From: Hymenobacter armeniacus
GTDB lineage: Bacteria; Bacteroidota; Bacteroidia; Cytophagales; Hymenobacteraceae
DNA length: 64,000 nt
Direction of reading: 5' to 3'
NCBI RefSeq assembly: GCF_014699055.1
Contig: NZ_JACXAC010000005.1
Location: 434,001 to 498,000 of the forward strand
Numbering within the stretch: position 1 is the first letter of the stretch; every line of letters begins with the position of its first letter. The translations under genes and the position numbers were made by a program. Positions 42,316 to 50,116 of this stretch are shown here, one piece after another. Below the pieces are notes generated by a model. The model did no database searches. It worked only from the letters and a program-made list of their open reading frames with translations, and had not been told where the DNA came from.

Positions 42316-43491
42316 TTAGTCCTTCTCGTACACCTTCACCACAAACACGTAGTCCTGCAGCTTTTTCAACTGCTGCGGGCGGCCTGAGCCGGCCAGCTGG
42401 CCGTAGCGGGGCAGGTGGTAGGGGGCGTCGGCCTTGGCCGTAGCGGCCAGCGAATCGACCAGCCGCACCAGGTACGACGACTTGGTGGCAAAGGCGGCGC
42501 TCTGGGCGTCGTTCTGGCGGCCGCTCACCACGCCAATCAGGTTGCCGCGCTCGTCTAGTAGCGGGCCGCCCGAGTTGCCGGGGTTCACCGGGATGCTCAC
42601 CTGGTAGAAGGCCGTGTCGCCCTCGAAACCCGAGCGGGCACTCAGCGAGCCTTCGCCGTACACCACGTCTTCGCGCGGGTAGCCCAGCGTGAACACCCGT
42701 TCGCCGAGGTCGGCCTGGCCCGACTTCACCGCGTAAGGCAGCCGGCCAAAGCCCGTGAATTTTTTGTCGGTGATGCGCAAAATGGCCAGGTCGTGCTTCA
42801 CGTCCGAATACACCGGCTCGGCGCGGTAGCGCTGGTGGTTGCGGCCTTCAATGAGTACAGAATCAGCGCCTTGAATTACGTGGAAACTGGTCACCAGATA
42901 GCCTTCCGAAGTCAGGGCGAAGCCCGTGCCGCTAAACTTGCTGGCCACGACGGGTGCAGTTTCTTTGCCCAATTGCGTGTTCAGCGTCAGTTTCAGGTCC
43001 TTCTGGCTCTTCTTGATGCGCTCGACTTCGCGGCGCAGTGCTTGGTAGCCGCTCGGCGTGGGCAGGTGCGAGTTGCGCCAGATGTCCAAGCCCAGCAGCG
43101 TGGCAAACACGGCCATCACGGCCACCGAGGCGGCCACGCCCACCGTGGCGCGGTGCCCGCTCCAGAACTCGCGCAGGCGGCGCTCGGTGCGCGAAATGCG
43201 CAGCATCGGGTTCACAGTGTGCGTCAGCTTGGCGGGTTGCTCGGCGGCCGGGGCGGCCTCGGGCGTTTCAGCGGCCAGCATGGCGGCGTGAATGCCGCGC
43301 AGCTGCTCGCGCGCTTGCTGGCGCTGGCGGTAGGCCCGCAGCGTGCCGGTCAGCTCGGTGAAGTCGGCGTAGCGGAGGGCAAAGTCCGGGTCGGCCGCCA
43401 TGCGCGCTTCGAGGCTGGCGCGGGCGGGCCCGGCCAGCTCGCCGTCGGCGTAGGCTTCAAATAAGGCGTAATAGTCTGCTTCAGTCATCAT
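42316..43491 (-). CDS. Membrane protein: anti-sigma-like N-terminus joined to trypsin-like protease
   Basis: 391 aa. Residues 1-75 ('ALFEAYADGELAG...SLEARMAADPDFALRY') resemble the short cytoplasmic domain of anti-ECF sigma factors. One TM segment lies at about 115-137, then a charged helix (150-172), then an S1C/HtrA-like protease with H204 ('TSFHVIQ'), D234 ('VKHDLAIL') and S307 ('NPGNSGGP'); no PDZ domain. The topology would place the protease in the periplasm. It lies 79 nt downstream of a sigma factor, its likely partner. The start is the first of two adjacent ATGs; the longer frame to 43545 is less likely. Confidence 0.82.
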   Translation of the reverse strand: MMTEADYYALFEAYADGELAGPARASLEARMAADPDFALRYADFTELTGTLRAYRQRQQAREQLRGIHAAMLAAETPEAAPAAEQPAKLTHTVNPMLRISRTERRLREFWSGHRATVGVAASVAVMAVFATLLGLDIWRNSHLPTPSGYQALRREVERIKKSQKDLKLTLNTQLGKETAPVVASKFSGTGFALTSEGYLVTSFHVIQGADSVLIEGRNHQRYRAEPVYSDVKHDLAILRITDKKFTGFGRLPYAVKSGQADLGERVFTLGYPREDVVYGEGSLSARSGFEGDTAFYQVSIPVNPGNSGGPLLDERGNLIGVVSGRQNDAQSAAFATKSSYLVRLVDSLAATAKADAPYHLPRYGQLAGSGRPQQLKKLQDYVFVVKVYEKD

Positions 43492-43570
43492 GGGGTAAGC
43501 CTGCCGGTGGGAGCGGCAGCGGTAAGCAAATTGAATGTTCTGCACGTCGTTTGCGCGCAGCTAGTGATAA

Positions 43571-44179
43571 TTAAATCGGCTCTTCTTTATAATGGGCAAA
43601 GAATAATTTCTTGAGGCGCACGAGGCACTTATATTTCTGGTTTTTAGCATTGTCGGCGTTGGTGTAGCCGAATTCTGCCGTCAGGTCCTGCATCGACTTG
43701 TCGAGCAGGTAAAAGCCTTCCAAAAGCGAACGACAGGGCTCCCCCAGGTGGTTCAGGGCCTCGCTCATGGTATTGAAGCGGCGGTCCTGTTCCTCGGCGG
43801 CCAGCACATCTTCCTCGGCCCCCGTGTTGAGGTAGGGGCCGTGCTCCTCGTCGTCGAGCAGGCGCACGCCGAAGCGGCTTTTGCTCGTGAGGCGTTTCAG
43901 CCACAGGCGGCGGCACACGGCGTAGAGGTAGGTTTTAATCTGGCAGCTGAGCTCCAAAGAGCCGTCGCGTACTTTTTCATAAAACACCATCACGCCTTCC
44001 TGGTACACGTCCTGGGCATCGTCTTCGGAGCCGCTGTTTTGCAGCACGAAGTGCGACACCATGGGCCAGTGCAGCCGGTAGAGGTGGGCCAGCGCCCGCT
44101 CATCGCCGGTGCGAATGGCGGCAATGAGCGCGTCGTCAGTAGGAGTCAAAGAAGAGGAAGTTGGATTGCCCCTGCTCAT
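43571..44179 (-). CDS. ECF-like sigma-70 family RNA polymerase sigma factor
   Basis: 202 aa. Region 2 is clear ('LIAAIRTGDERALAHLYRLHW', 'DAQDVYQEGVMVFYEKVRDG', 'IKTYLYAVCRRLWLKRL'); region 4 is 'EALNHLGEPCRSLLEGFYLLDKSMQDLTAEFGYTNADNAKNQKYKCLVRLKKLF', close to the Bacteroidota type. It precedes the anti-sigma-like protease gene on the same strand, suggesting a regulated pair responding to an envelope signal. Target promoters are unknown. Confidence 0.9.
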   Translation of the reverse strand: MSRGNPTSSSLTPTDDALIAAIRTGDERALAHLYRLHWPMVSHFVLQNSGSEDDAQDVYQEGVMVFYEKVRDGSLELSCQIKTYLYAVCRRLWLKRLTSKSRFGVRLLDDEEHGPYLNTGAEEDVLAAEEQDRRFNTMSEALNHLGEPCRSLLEGFYLLDKSMQDLTAEFGYTNADNAKNQKYKCLVRLKKLFFAHYKEEPI

Positions 44180-44313
44180 TCACTTTGGTTGTTAATACGG
44201 CTGCGGGCAGCAAGTAACCCGACGAAAAAATATTTTTCTGGCCCGGGTTACCTTTTCAGTAAGGCGGGATAAAGGGCGTTTTTAAGTTAACCCACTTTCA
44301 AAATTACCCTAAA

Positions 44314-44598
44314 ATGAACAACCTGTTTAAAGTTGCTGCTCTGGGCCTCGCCCTCACCGCTGGTCTGACCTCTTGCGAGTCGAAGTCGACCGAGTCGACC
44401 ACCGTTGAGACTCCTGCTGCTGGCAGCGAGACCACGACCACCACTACCACCACCGACACCACCGCCATGGCTCCCGCTGCTGACGCTACGGCTCCCGCCA
44501 CCACGGACGCTGCTGCTCCCGCTGCTGGCACCGACGCTGCTGCTGCTCCCGCCGCCGGCGCTACCACCACCACCACGACCACCGAAGAGAAGAAGTAA
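44314..44598 (+). CDS. Low-complexity Ala/Thr-rich lipoprotein
   Basis: 94 aa. A lipobox (LTSC, C21) follows 'MNNLFKVAALGLALTAG'; the mature part is almost entirely Thr, Ala and Pro with runs of eight and seven Thr, ending EEKK. It is likely a small surface or periplasmic lipoprotein with a flexible, possibly O-glycosylated stalk-like chain. It is divergent from the sigma factor and followed by a terminator. No family recognised. Confidence 0.75.
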   Translation: MNNLFKVAALGLALTAGLTSCESKSTESTTVETPAAGSETTTTTTTTDTTAMAPAADATAPATTDAAAPAAGTDAAAAPAAGATTTTTTTEEKK

Positions 44599-44641
44599 TT
44601 GGCCGCTGGCCTACGGCCAGCCCCCAATCTTCCCTGTTCAT

Positions 44642-44677
44642 AAAACGGCCCGGACGCAAGTTCGGGCCGTTTTTTTG
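44642..44677 (+). terminator. Rho-independent terminator
   Basis: Stem AAAACGGCCCG / CGGGCCGTTTT with a seven-T tail, 45 bp after the lipoprotein stop. Confidence 0.85.
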
Positions 44678-44730
44678 TGCCTGGCTGATGCCCATTTGGC
44701 CCTGCCGGCAACCAACCAGCCGGCGGCCGT

Positions 44731-45771
44731 TTACTCAACCAGCCGCAGCAAATCGGCGGCAATGCCGGGCCAGGGCTGGTGCAGGTTGAGGGTGACCACC
44801 CGCACGGGGTGTCCGCCCAAGGTGTAGCGCACGTCCACGGCCTGGGCAGCGGCCGGATACAGCAGGATGCCTTCCAGCGTTTGGCCGGGGGCCGGCTGCT
44901 GGTTTTGCAGGTAGGCGTAGAGCTGGTACAGGTGCGGCGCAATGAGGCGCTGCCGGTCGTAGCGTGGGCGCAGGGCCGCGGCGTAGTACTTGGTGTCGAG
45001 GATGATTTTGCGGTCGGGTGCGTCGAGCGTGGTATCCGTGAGCATGGTGGGCAGCAGGGCCAGGTCGTCGGGCTGGGCGGCTTCGGCTTGCCAGGCAATG
45101 GTTTCGGCGAAGACGCGGTAGCGACGCTGCTCGCGCCGGAAGAAGTTGCGCGTGAATTGCTCAAACACGCGCGCCATCAACGCCTCGTCGCGCCGGAAAT
45201 CGGCGAAGCGGCTGCGGCCGCCGGCGCTGGGCTGGGGCAGGGCCGTGAGCCACACCAGCTCGCACACGTGCAGCAGAAACGCCTGCTGGCCATCGGGGCG
45301 CTGCCGGCGCAGCTCGCGGAAAGTGGCCGCGGTGGGCGCGGGTTCGGGCGGGGTGGTGGGCAGGGCCGGCAAGCGCCGCCGGAGGTGGCTTAGCTCGCGG
45401 CGCAGGGCCGGCGGCAGGTCCGAGGCGGTGGCCAGTTGGGCCAGTGTTTGCGCCAGCAGCCGCAGCAGCGGCGACGAAGCCTCCAGCTCGTCGAAGGTGC
45501 AGAGGGCGCGGCCCCGGGCCAGCAGCCCCCGGCCCAGGCTGGGCGCCAGCTCGATGCGGCCGCGCAGGCTGGTCAGCTCGGCGTGGTGGGTTTCGAAGGT
45601 GGGGGGAAGGCCTTGCTTGAGCAGGCGGCGGGTGCCGTGCAGCAACACCTGGGCCAGGAGCCCCCAGGGCCGCTGAAACGCCGCCGCCTCGGTGGCCTGC
45701 AGCACGGCCGGCTCGGGCAGCCGGTTCCAGGCATAGCACAGGAAGTAATAGAGGGTGGGCAGCGGTATCAC
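44731..45771 (-). CDS. mcrC: McrC-family nuclease subunit of 5-methylcytosine restriction system
   Basis: 346 aa from the GTG at 45771, giving the family N-terminus 'MIPLPTLYYFLCYAWNRL'. The central region has 'RGRIELAPSLGRGL' and 'RFADFRRDEALMARVFEQFTRNFFRREQ', and the PD-(D/E)xK active site is in 'LLPTMLTDTTLDAPDRKIIL' followed by DTKYY (about residues 240-260). McrC is the nuclease/partner that McrB recruits to methylated DNA. A CATCTTTG box (minus strand, 45823-45830) lies upstream, so it has its own promoter. Its partner mcrB is 0.8 kb away with an opposite-strand gene between them. Confidence 0.87.
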   Translation of the reverse strand: MIPLPTLYYFLCYAWNRLPEPAVLQATEAAAFQRPWGLLAQVLLHGTRRLLKQGLPPTFETHHAELTSLRGRIELAPSLGRGLLARGRALCTFDELEASSPLLRLLAQTLAQLATASDLPPALRRELSHLRRRLPALPTTPPEPAPTAATFRELRRQRPDGQQAFLLHVCELVWLTALPQPSAGGRSRFADFRRDEALMARVFEQFTRNFFRREQRRYRVFAETIAWQAEAAQPDDLALLPTMLTDTTLDAPDRKIILDTKYYAAALRPRYDRQRLIAPHLYQLYAYLQNQQPAPGQTLEGILLYPAAAQAVDVRYTLGGHPVRVVTLNLHQPWPGIAADLLRLVE

Positions 45772-46021
45772 AGACGGGAGCAGCGCAACAAGCGGAATGG
45801 GCGGCTTACGAGAAGCACCGCACAAAGATGGTCCAATACCGCGCCTGACGCGCCCGCCCGCCTGGAGCAGCCTGTTTACCTAAAACAGCCTAGTCTGTGT
45901 AAGCTGAGCAGTGCCGCAATGCTGGTGGGATATTGAGGCCCGGCGGCTGGGTAAACCAAGGTGTTTGTCGCCCGAATGCCCGGATTGAACGAAGCTAAAA
46001 AGGCTGGCCTCGGTGCCACGG

Positions 46022-46029
46022 TACCTTTG
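46022..46029 (+). promoter_or_regulatory. -7 element of carboxypeptidase-regulatory-like gene
   Basis: TACCTTTG, exact TANNTTTG match, 27 nt before the ATG at 46057. Confidence 0.6.
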
Positions 46030-46056
46030 TATTGTTCAAATAAACGCCCCGTTCCC

Positions 46057-46494
46057 ATGCGCCTGTTGCTCTCGTTCCTCACCGCTTTCTTCCTCCTCAC
46101 GTTGTCGGCCCCGGCCGTGCAGGCGCGGGAGTTGGCCCCCGATAGCAGCAAGCTGGCCCCGGCGCCCGTTAAGTCCCGAACTGCGGCTTCTGCGGCAACT
46201 GCTGCTGCGCCGGCTGCCACGGTGACGTTGATTGGCAAAATTATGGACGGCGCCCGCGCCCTGCCCGGGGCCGTGGTGGTGCTCACCAGCACCAGCCAGA
46301 TGACCGTGACCAACGCTGCCGGCGAATTCACCTTCAACGTGCCGGCTCACGCCGGGCCCATGCAGGCCACCGTCACCTACGCCGGGTATGCCGATGCCGC
46401 CGTGACGCTGAGCCCGGCCTTCAACGGGGCTACCATTGGCGTGTGCAAAGCCCGGCCTGCAACCGCCGTCCCCGCCAAAAACCACCTGCGCTAG
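46057..46494 (+). CDS. Secreted carboxypeptidase-regulatory-like domain protein
   Basis: 145 aa. A signal peptide (MRLLLSFLTAFFLLTLSAPAVQA) and Ala/Pro/Ser linker are followed by a beta-sandwich of the CarboxypepD_reg type ('VTLIGKIMDGARALPGAVVVLTS...VTNAAGEFTFNVPA...ATVTYAGYADAAVTL'). Such domains are common at the N-termini of SusC-like receptors; here it is free-standing. It sits on the plus strand between mcrB and mcrC, which are both on the minus strand. Confidence 0.8.
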   Translation: MRLLLSFLTAFFLLTLSAPAVQARELAPDSSKLAPAPVKSRTAASAATAAAPAATVTLIGKIMDGARALPGAVVVLTSTSQMTVTNAAGEFTFNVPAHAGPMQATVTYAGYADAAVTLSPAFNGATIGVCKARPATAVPAKNHLR

Positions 46495-46567
46495 CGTGCA
46501 GTGCAACAGAAACTTATTGAGTAAAACACCAGCTATGTGACCAACGGCCTGCCGCCGCAGGGCGCGT

Positions 46568-47881
46568 CTAGGCCAGCAGCTTGCGCAGCTGGGCCGCGGC
46601 TATGGCGGGTTGCTCGCGCCAGTAGTCGGCCAGCAGGGGGCCTATTTCCTGTTCCAGAACCAGCCGGAGCCACGCTTCGGCTGGTTCGTTTTTGGGCGGC
46701 TGGCAGAAGTAGCTGTGGCCAATCTCAAAGTCGGGGCCCAGCTCGGGGTCGTCGGCAATGGTCTGGTTGAGGGCCGTCATGCGCCTGCACAGGCGCTCGA
46801 TGAGCGGGGCGGGCACGCCCTGGGCCGCGAGGTGGACCCGCAACCGCTCCCCAAACTGCGGCTGGAGCTGCACGAAGGCAAAACGGCGGCGCAACGCATA
46901 GTCCAGCGGGGCCAGCGAGCGGTCGGCCAGGTTGAGCGTGCCGATGACGTACAGGTTGTCGGGCACGAAGAAGCGCGGCATCTCGGGCGGCGCGTAGGGC
47001 AGGCGCAGGGCGTGGGCCGGGCCGCGCTTATCGGCTTCGAGCAACAGCAGCAGCTCGCCGAAAATGCGGGGCACATTGCCGCGGTTCACTTCGTCAATCA
47101 GCAAGAAGTACGGCCGTGCGGGGTCGGCCGCAGCGCGCTGGCACAGCAGCGGCAGCACGCCGGGCACGAGGTGAAAGCGGCCCTCGGCATCGGGGCGGAA
47201 GCCCAGCATAAAATCTTCGTAGCCATAGCTGGGGTGGAACTGCACCAGCTCCACGCGGCGCTCGTCTTGGGCGCCCAGCAGCAGCCAGGCCAGCCGCCGC
47301 GCCAGAAAGGTTTTGCCGGTGCCCGGCGGCCCTTGCAGCAGCAGGTTGCGCCGGCGGGTGAGCCCGGCCAGCGCCGCGTCCAGCGAAGGTTCGTCAATGA
47401 ATAGCTCGGCCAACGCCTCGGCACGCGAGTAAGCCGGCGGGGCGTAAGGCGCCGTTGGCTCTGCTGCCTGAGTGGCCGAGGCCGGCCGGCCAGTGACGGG
47501 AGCCTCCGGGTCTTCCTTGGGCAAGCCGGTGTACAAATCCTCGGCCTGCTGACGAGCGGTTTCCTCGCCGTCGGGCCCGGAGCCGGAGGTAAGCACCGGC
47601 CGCTTGGTGCTGATGGTGAAATCGAGGCTTTCGAGCAGGGCATTGGTGGGGGCACCGGCGGCGCGGGGCCAGTGGGCGGCGGGGTTGCCGGTGGCCAGGC
47701 GGTAGGCCAATTCGGCCACGGCACGCGGCGGGTAGCGGCGGCCCCGGTACACCAGCTCGTACACGGTGCCGGGCGGCAGCGGCCGGCCCTCGCGGGCCAC
47801 CTGGCGCAGGGCGCGCAGCACCTGCTCGCGGGTGAGCAAGGGCGCAGCGGCGGCAGCAGAATCGGGAGGGACGGCGGGCAT
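46568..47881 (-). CDS. mcrB: McrB-like AAA+ GTPase of methylation-dependent restriction system
   Basis: 437 aa. The N-terminal ~95 residues ('TREQVLRALRQVAREGRPLPPGTVYELVYRGRRYPPRAVAELAYRLATG') resemble the N-terminal head domain of ScoMcrA-like enzymes, probably used to read modified DNA; a linker follows. The AAA+ motor has Walker A 'GPPGTGKT' (about 185), Walker B 'YFLLIDEVNRGNVPRIFGELLLLLE', sensor 'GTLNLADRSLAPLDYALRRRF' and a C-terminal helical lid. The motor drives McrC cleavage of methylated foreign DNA. The ATG at 47881 is preferred over the longer non-homologous frame. Confidence 0.9.
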   Translation of the reverse strand: MPAVPPDSAAAAAPLLTREQVLRALRQVAREGRPLPPGTVYELVYRGRRYPPRAVAELAYRLATGNPAAHWPRAAGAPTNALLESLDFTISTKRPVLTSGSGPDGEETARQQAEDLYTGLPKEDPEAPVTGRPASATQAAEPTAPYAPPAYSRAEALAELFIDEPSLDAALAGLTRRRNLLLQGPPGTGKTFLARRLAWLLLGAQDERRVELVQFHPSYGYEDFMLGFRPDAEGRFHLVPGVLPLLCQRAAADPARPYFLLIDEVNRGNVPRIFGELLLLLEADKRGPAHALRLPYAPPEMPRFFVPDNLYVIGTLNLADRSLAPLDYALRRRFAFVQLQPQFGERLRVHLAAQGVPAPLIERLCRRMTALNQTIADDPELGPDFEIGHSYFCQPPKNEPAEAWLRLVLEQEIGPLLADYWREQPAIAAAQLRKLLA

Positions 47882-47923
47882 GGCGGGCAAGGTAGAACCG
47901 GAACAACAAACGGCCGGAATCAA

Positions 47924-47955
47924 AAAAGTCCCTTGGGCGAGCCAAGAGACTTTTT
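47924..47955 (-). terminator. Terminator of the downstream-facing lipoprotein gene
   Basis: Stem AAAAGTC..CTTGG / CCAAG..GACTTTT with a five-nt loop and T-run on the minus strand; lies between the lipoprotein stop (48001) and mcrB. Confidence 0.75.
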
Positions 47956-48000
47956 GAAAAGCATAACGAAGAAATAACGGCGACAACGCCGCGGGGCGCC

Positions 48001-48843
48001 CTAAGGGGCCACCGTGAACTTGCGCGTCACGGAGTTGTAGGGGCCGGGGATGAGGGTGCCGCTGCTGTCGACCAGCTCCAGCTTCACGGTGTTTTCGCCG
48101 GCGGGCAGGCCTTCCATCATGTAGGGCATCCACTTATCGAGCATGAACTCGGTGCCGTTGATGGTGGCGCGCACGCGGTTGCCGCCGGGCTCCAGGGTGG
48201 TGTTCACGAGGTAGAAGTCCAGCATGATGCGCTTGGCATCGGCGCCGGAATAGGTGTCTTTCGGGCGGCTGTAGAACAGGTTGGGGCCGTTCACGTTGAT
48301 GATGGGCGTGGCGGGCGCCGCGCCGTTGCCCACGTTGATGACGCGCAGGTCGTAGGCGCCGCGGTGCTTGAGGCTTTCGTGGTAGGAGCGCGACAGGAAC
48401 GAGAGCACCACGTGCTGGCCGTCGGGAATGGCTTTGCTGAAGCTGGTCTCGTAGTGGGCGGTGTAGGGCTCGTTGTCCACGATGTTGTGGATGTGTTGGC
48501 CCTTCATCGAGTTGGCCATCTCGGCCATGTGCGGGCCGCCGCTCATTTTGGTGAGCTGGAAGTTGGTAATCTGATAGTTGAACGGCACTTCGCCGCTGGG
48601 CACCGTCGAGTTGGCGATGGGGGCGCGCAGTTGCATTTGTGCTTCGGGGAACTTGGGCGAGTCGCCGAAGGGCGTCAGGCGGATGCCGTTCGACTCCATG
48701 CTTTCGCCGCTGGTGCGCGCGCCAGTGGCTGCGGTGTTGCTGCCAGCCGAGGCGCTCACGTCGGTTGCCGGCTTGCTCGTTTCGCAGCTGGCGAGGACGG
48801 CCAGGGTGAGGGTGCTGCTCAGCAGCCAGAATGGAGTTTTCAT
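48001..48843 (-). CDS. Lipoprotein of unknown function
   Basis: 280 aa from the ATG at 48843. Lipobox LASC (C21) after 'MKTPFWLLSSTLTLAV', then a Ser/Thr/Ala-rich linker and a folded part with 'GGPHMAEMANSMKGQHIHNIVDNEPYTAHYETSF' and 'GQHVVLSFLSRSYHESLKHRGAYDLR', followed by a C-terminal beta domain ('PAGENTVKLELVDSSGTLIPGPYNSVTRKFTV'). The His-rich segment could bind a metal. I do not recognise the family with confidence. Confidence 0.75.
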   Translation of the reverse strand: MKTPFWLLSSTLTLAVLASCETSKPATDVSASAGSNTAATGARTSGESMESNGIRLTPFGDSPKFPEAQMQLRAPIANSTVPSGEVPFNYQITNFQLTKMSGGPHMAEMANSMKGQHIHNIVDNEPYTAHYETSFSKAIPDGQHVVLSFLSRSYHESLKHRGAYDLRVINVGNGAAPATPIINVNGPNLFYSRPKDTYSGADAKRIMLDFYLVNTTLEPGGNRVRATINGTEFMLDKWMPYMMEGLPAGENTVKLELVDSSGTLIPGPYNSVTRKFTVAP

Positions 48844-49004
48844 GTTGTAAAAAAAGTAAGCAAAAGAGTTGGTAGTAATTGTTGATTGGAAAGGGATGCG
48901 CGACGCCCTTTGGCAGGGAACAAGCGCCCGGTGCAAGGTTTTGATTAACTTGCGGCGTTGCCCACCAGGGGTTTTACAAGCCCCAAAGTAAACCTAATTT
49001 TCCC

Positions 49005-49979
49005 ATGCAAGACCAACTTCTTGACCAAATTCCCTCGCTCGACCTCGCCGACTTTCGTTCCGGCGACCCCGAGCGCAAGGCCCGCTTCGTGCAGCAGCTC
49101 GGCGAGGCCTACCAGAACATCGGTTTTGTGGCCCTGAAAAACCACGGCCTCAACGACGAACAGACCAAACAATTGTACGCCGACGTGCAGGCGTTCTTCC
49201 AACTGCCCGACGAAGCCAAGCAGCGTTACGAAAACCCCGAGCTGGCCGGCCAGCGCGGCTACATCAGCAAAGGCAAGGAGCACGCCAAGGGCCGCAACAC
49301 CGGCGACCTGAAAGAATTCTTCCACGTGGGCCAGGAGGTGGAAGAAGAAGACCCCATCAAGAACGAGTACCCCGCCAATATCTGGCCCGAGGAAGTGCCC
49401 ACCTTCAAGGAGAGCACCTTCCGCGCCTACCGCACGCTGGAAAGCGCCGGCCAGGACGTGCTGCGCGCCATTGCGCTGTACCTGCACCTGCCCGAAAACT
49501 ACTTTGACGACAAGGTGAAGCACGGCAACAGCATCCTGCGCCCCATCCACTACTTCCCCATCGAAGACCCGGAGGCGGTGCCGGCCGATGCCGTGCGCGC
49601 CGCCGAACACGGCGACATCAACCTGATTACCCTGCTGATGGGCGCCAGCGCCGACGGCCTGCAGGTGAAGCGCCGCGACGGCAAGTGGATTCCCATCACG
49701 GCCCTGCCCGACCAGATTGTGGTGAACGTGGGCGACATGCTGCAGCGCCTCACCAACGGCGTGCTCAAGAGCACCATCCACCGCGTGGTGAACCCGCCCC
49801 GCGAAAAGATGAACACCTCGCGCTTCAGCATTCCGTTCTTCATGCACCCGCGCTCGGAAATGAGCCTGGCCGCCCTGGACCACTGCGTGACGCCCGACAA
49901 CCCCAAGAAGGAAGCCGACATCACGGCCGGCGAATTCCTGAACGAGCGCCTGATTGAGCTGGGGTTGAAGAAGAAGTAA
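49005..49979 (+). CDS. Isopenicillin-N-synthase-type 2-oxoglutarate/Fe(II) dioxygenase
   Basis: 324 aa. The N-terminal DIOX_N region ('SLDLADFRSGD...LGEAYQNIGFVALKNHGL') and the catalytic 2OG-FeII_Oxy domain are both present: H-x-D in 'AEHGDINLITLL', distal His in 'STIHRVVNP' and the R-x-S cosubstrate motif in 'NTSRFSIPFF'. It oxidises a small molecule not deducible from sequence. No biosynthetic cluster surrounds it. Ends about 20 bp before a MITE-like repeat. Confidence 0.9.
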   Translation: MQDQLLDQIPSLDLADFRSGDPERKARFVQQLGEAYQNIGFVALKNHGLNDEQTKQLYADVQAFFQLPDEAKQRYENPELAGQRGYISKGKEHAKGRNTGDLKEFFHVGQEVEEEDPIKNEYPANIWPEEVPTFKESTFRAYRTLESAGQDVLRAIALYLHLPENYFDDKVKHGNSILRPIHYFPIEDPEAVPADAVRAAEHGDINLITLLMGASADGLQVKRRDGKWIPITALPDQIVVNVGDMLQRLTNGVLKSTIHRVVNPPREKMNTSRFSIPFFMHPRSEMSLAALDHCVTPDNPKKEADITAGEFLNERLIELGLKKK

Positions 49980-50002
49980 GGTTGGGTAAAACCGCCATCA
50001 GC

Positions 50003-50100
50003 ACGTCATGCTGAGCGTAGCCGAAGCATCTCTACCACGCAAGTAATCCACTCGGAGCAACGAAGCGGCAGAGGTGCTTCGACTCCGCCCAGCATGACGT
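50003..50100. repeat. 98-bp MITE/REP-like element with terminal inverted repeats
   Basis: Perfect 11-bp ends ACGTCATGCTG / CAGCATGACGT; the next ~21 bp inwards also pair imperfectly (about 16 of 21), giving a long hairpin. It sits between the dioxygenase and chromate transporter genes and encodes nothing. The sequence style is that of short interspersed repeats in Hymenobacter-type genomes. Confidence 0.75.
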
Positions 50101-50116
50101 TCTTTTTTGCCTTGGT

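Noticed and set aside
44304..45164. 286-codon minus-strand frame with long Val runs
   Set aside because: The hydrophobic Val runs are the antisense of the Thr-rich lipoprotein; the rest overlaps mcrC in the wrong frame.
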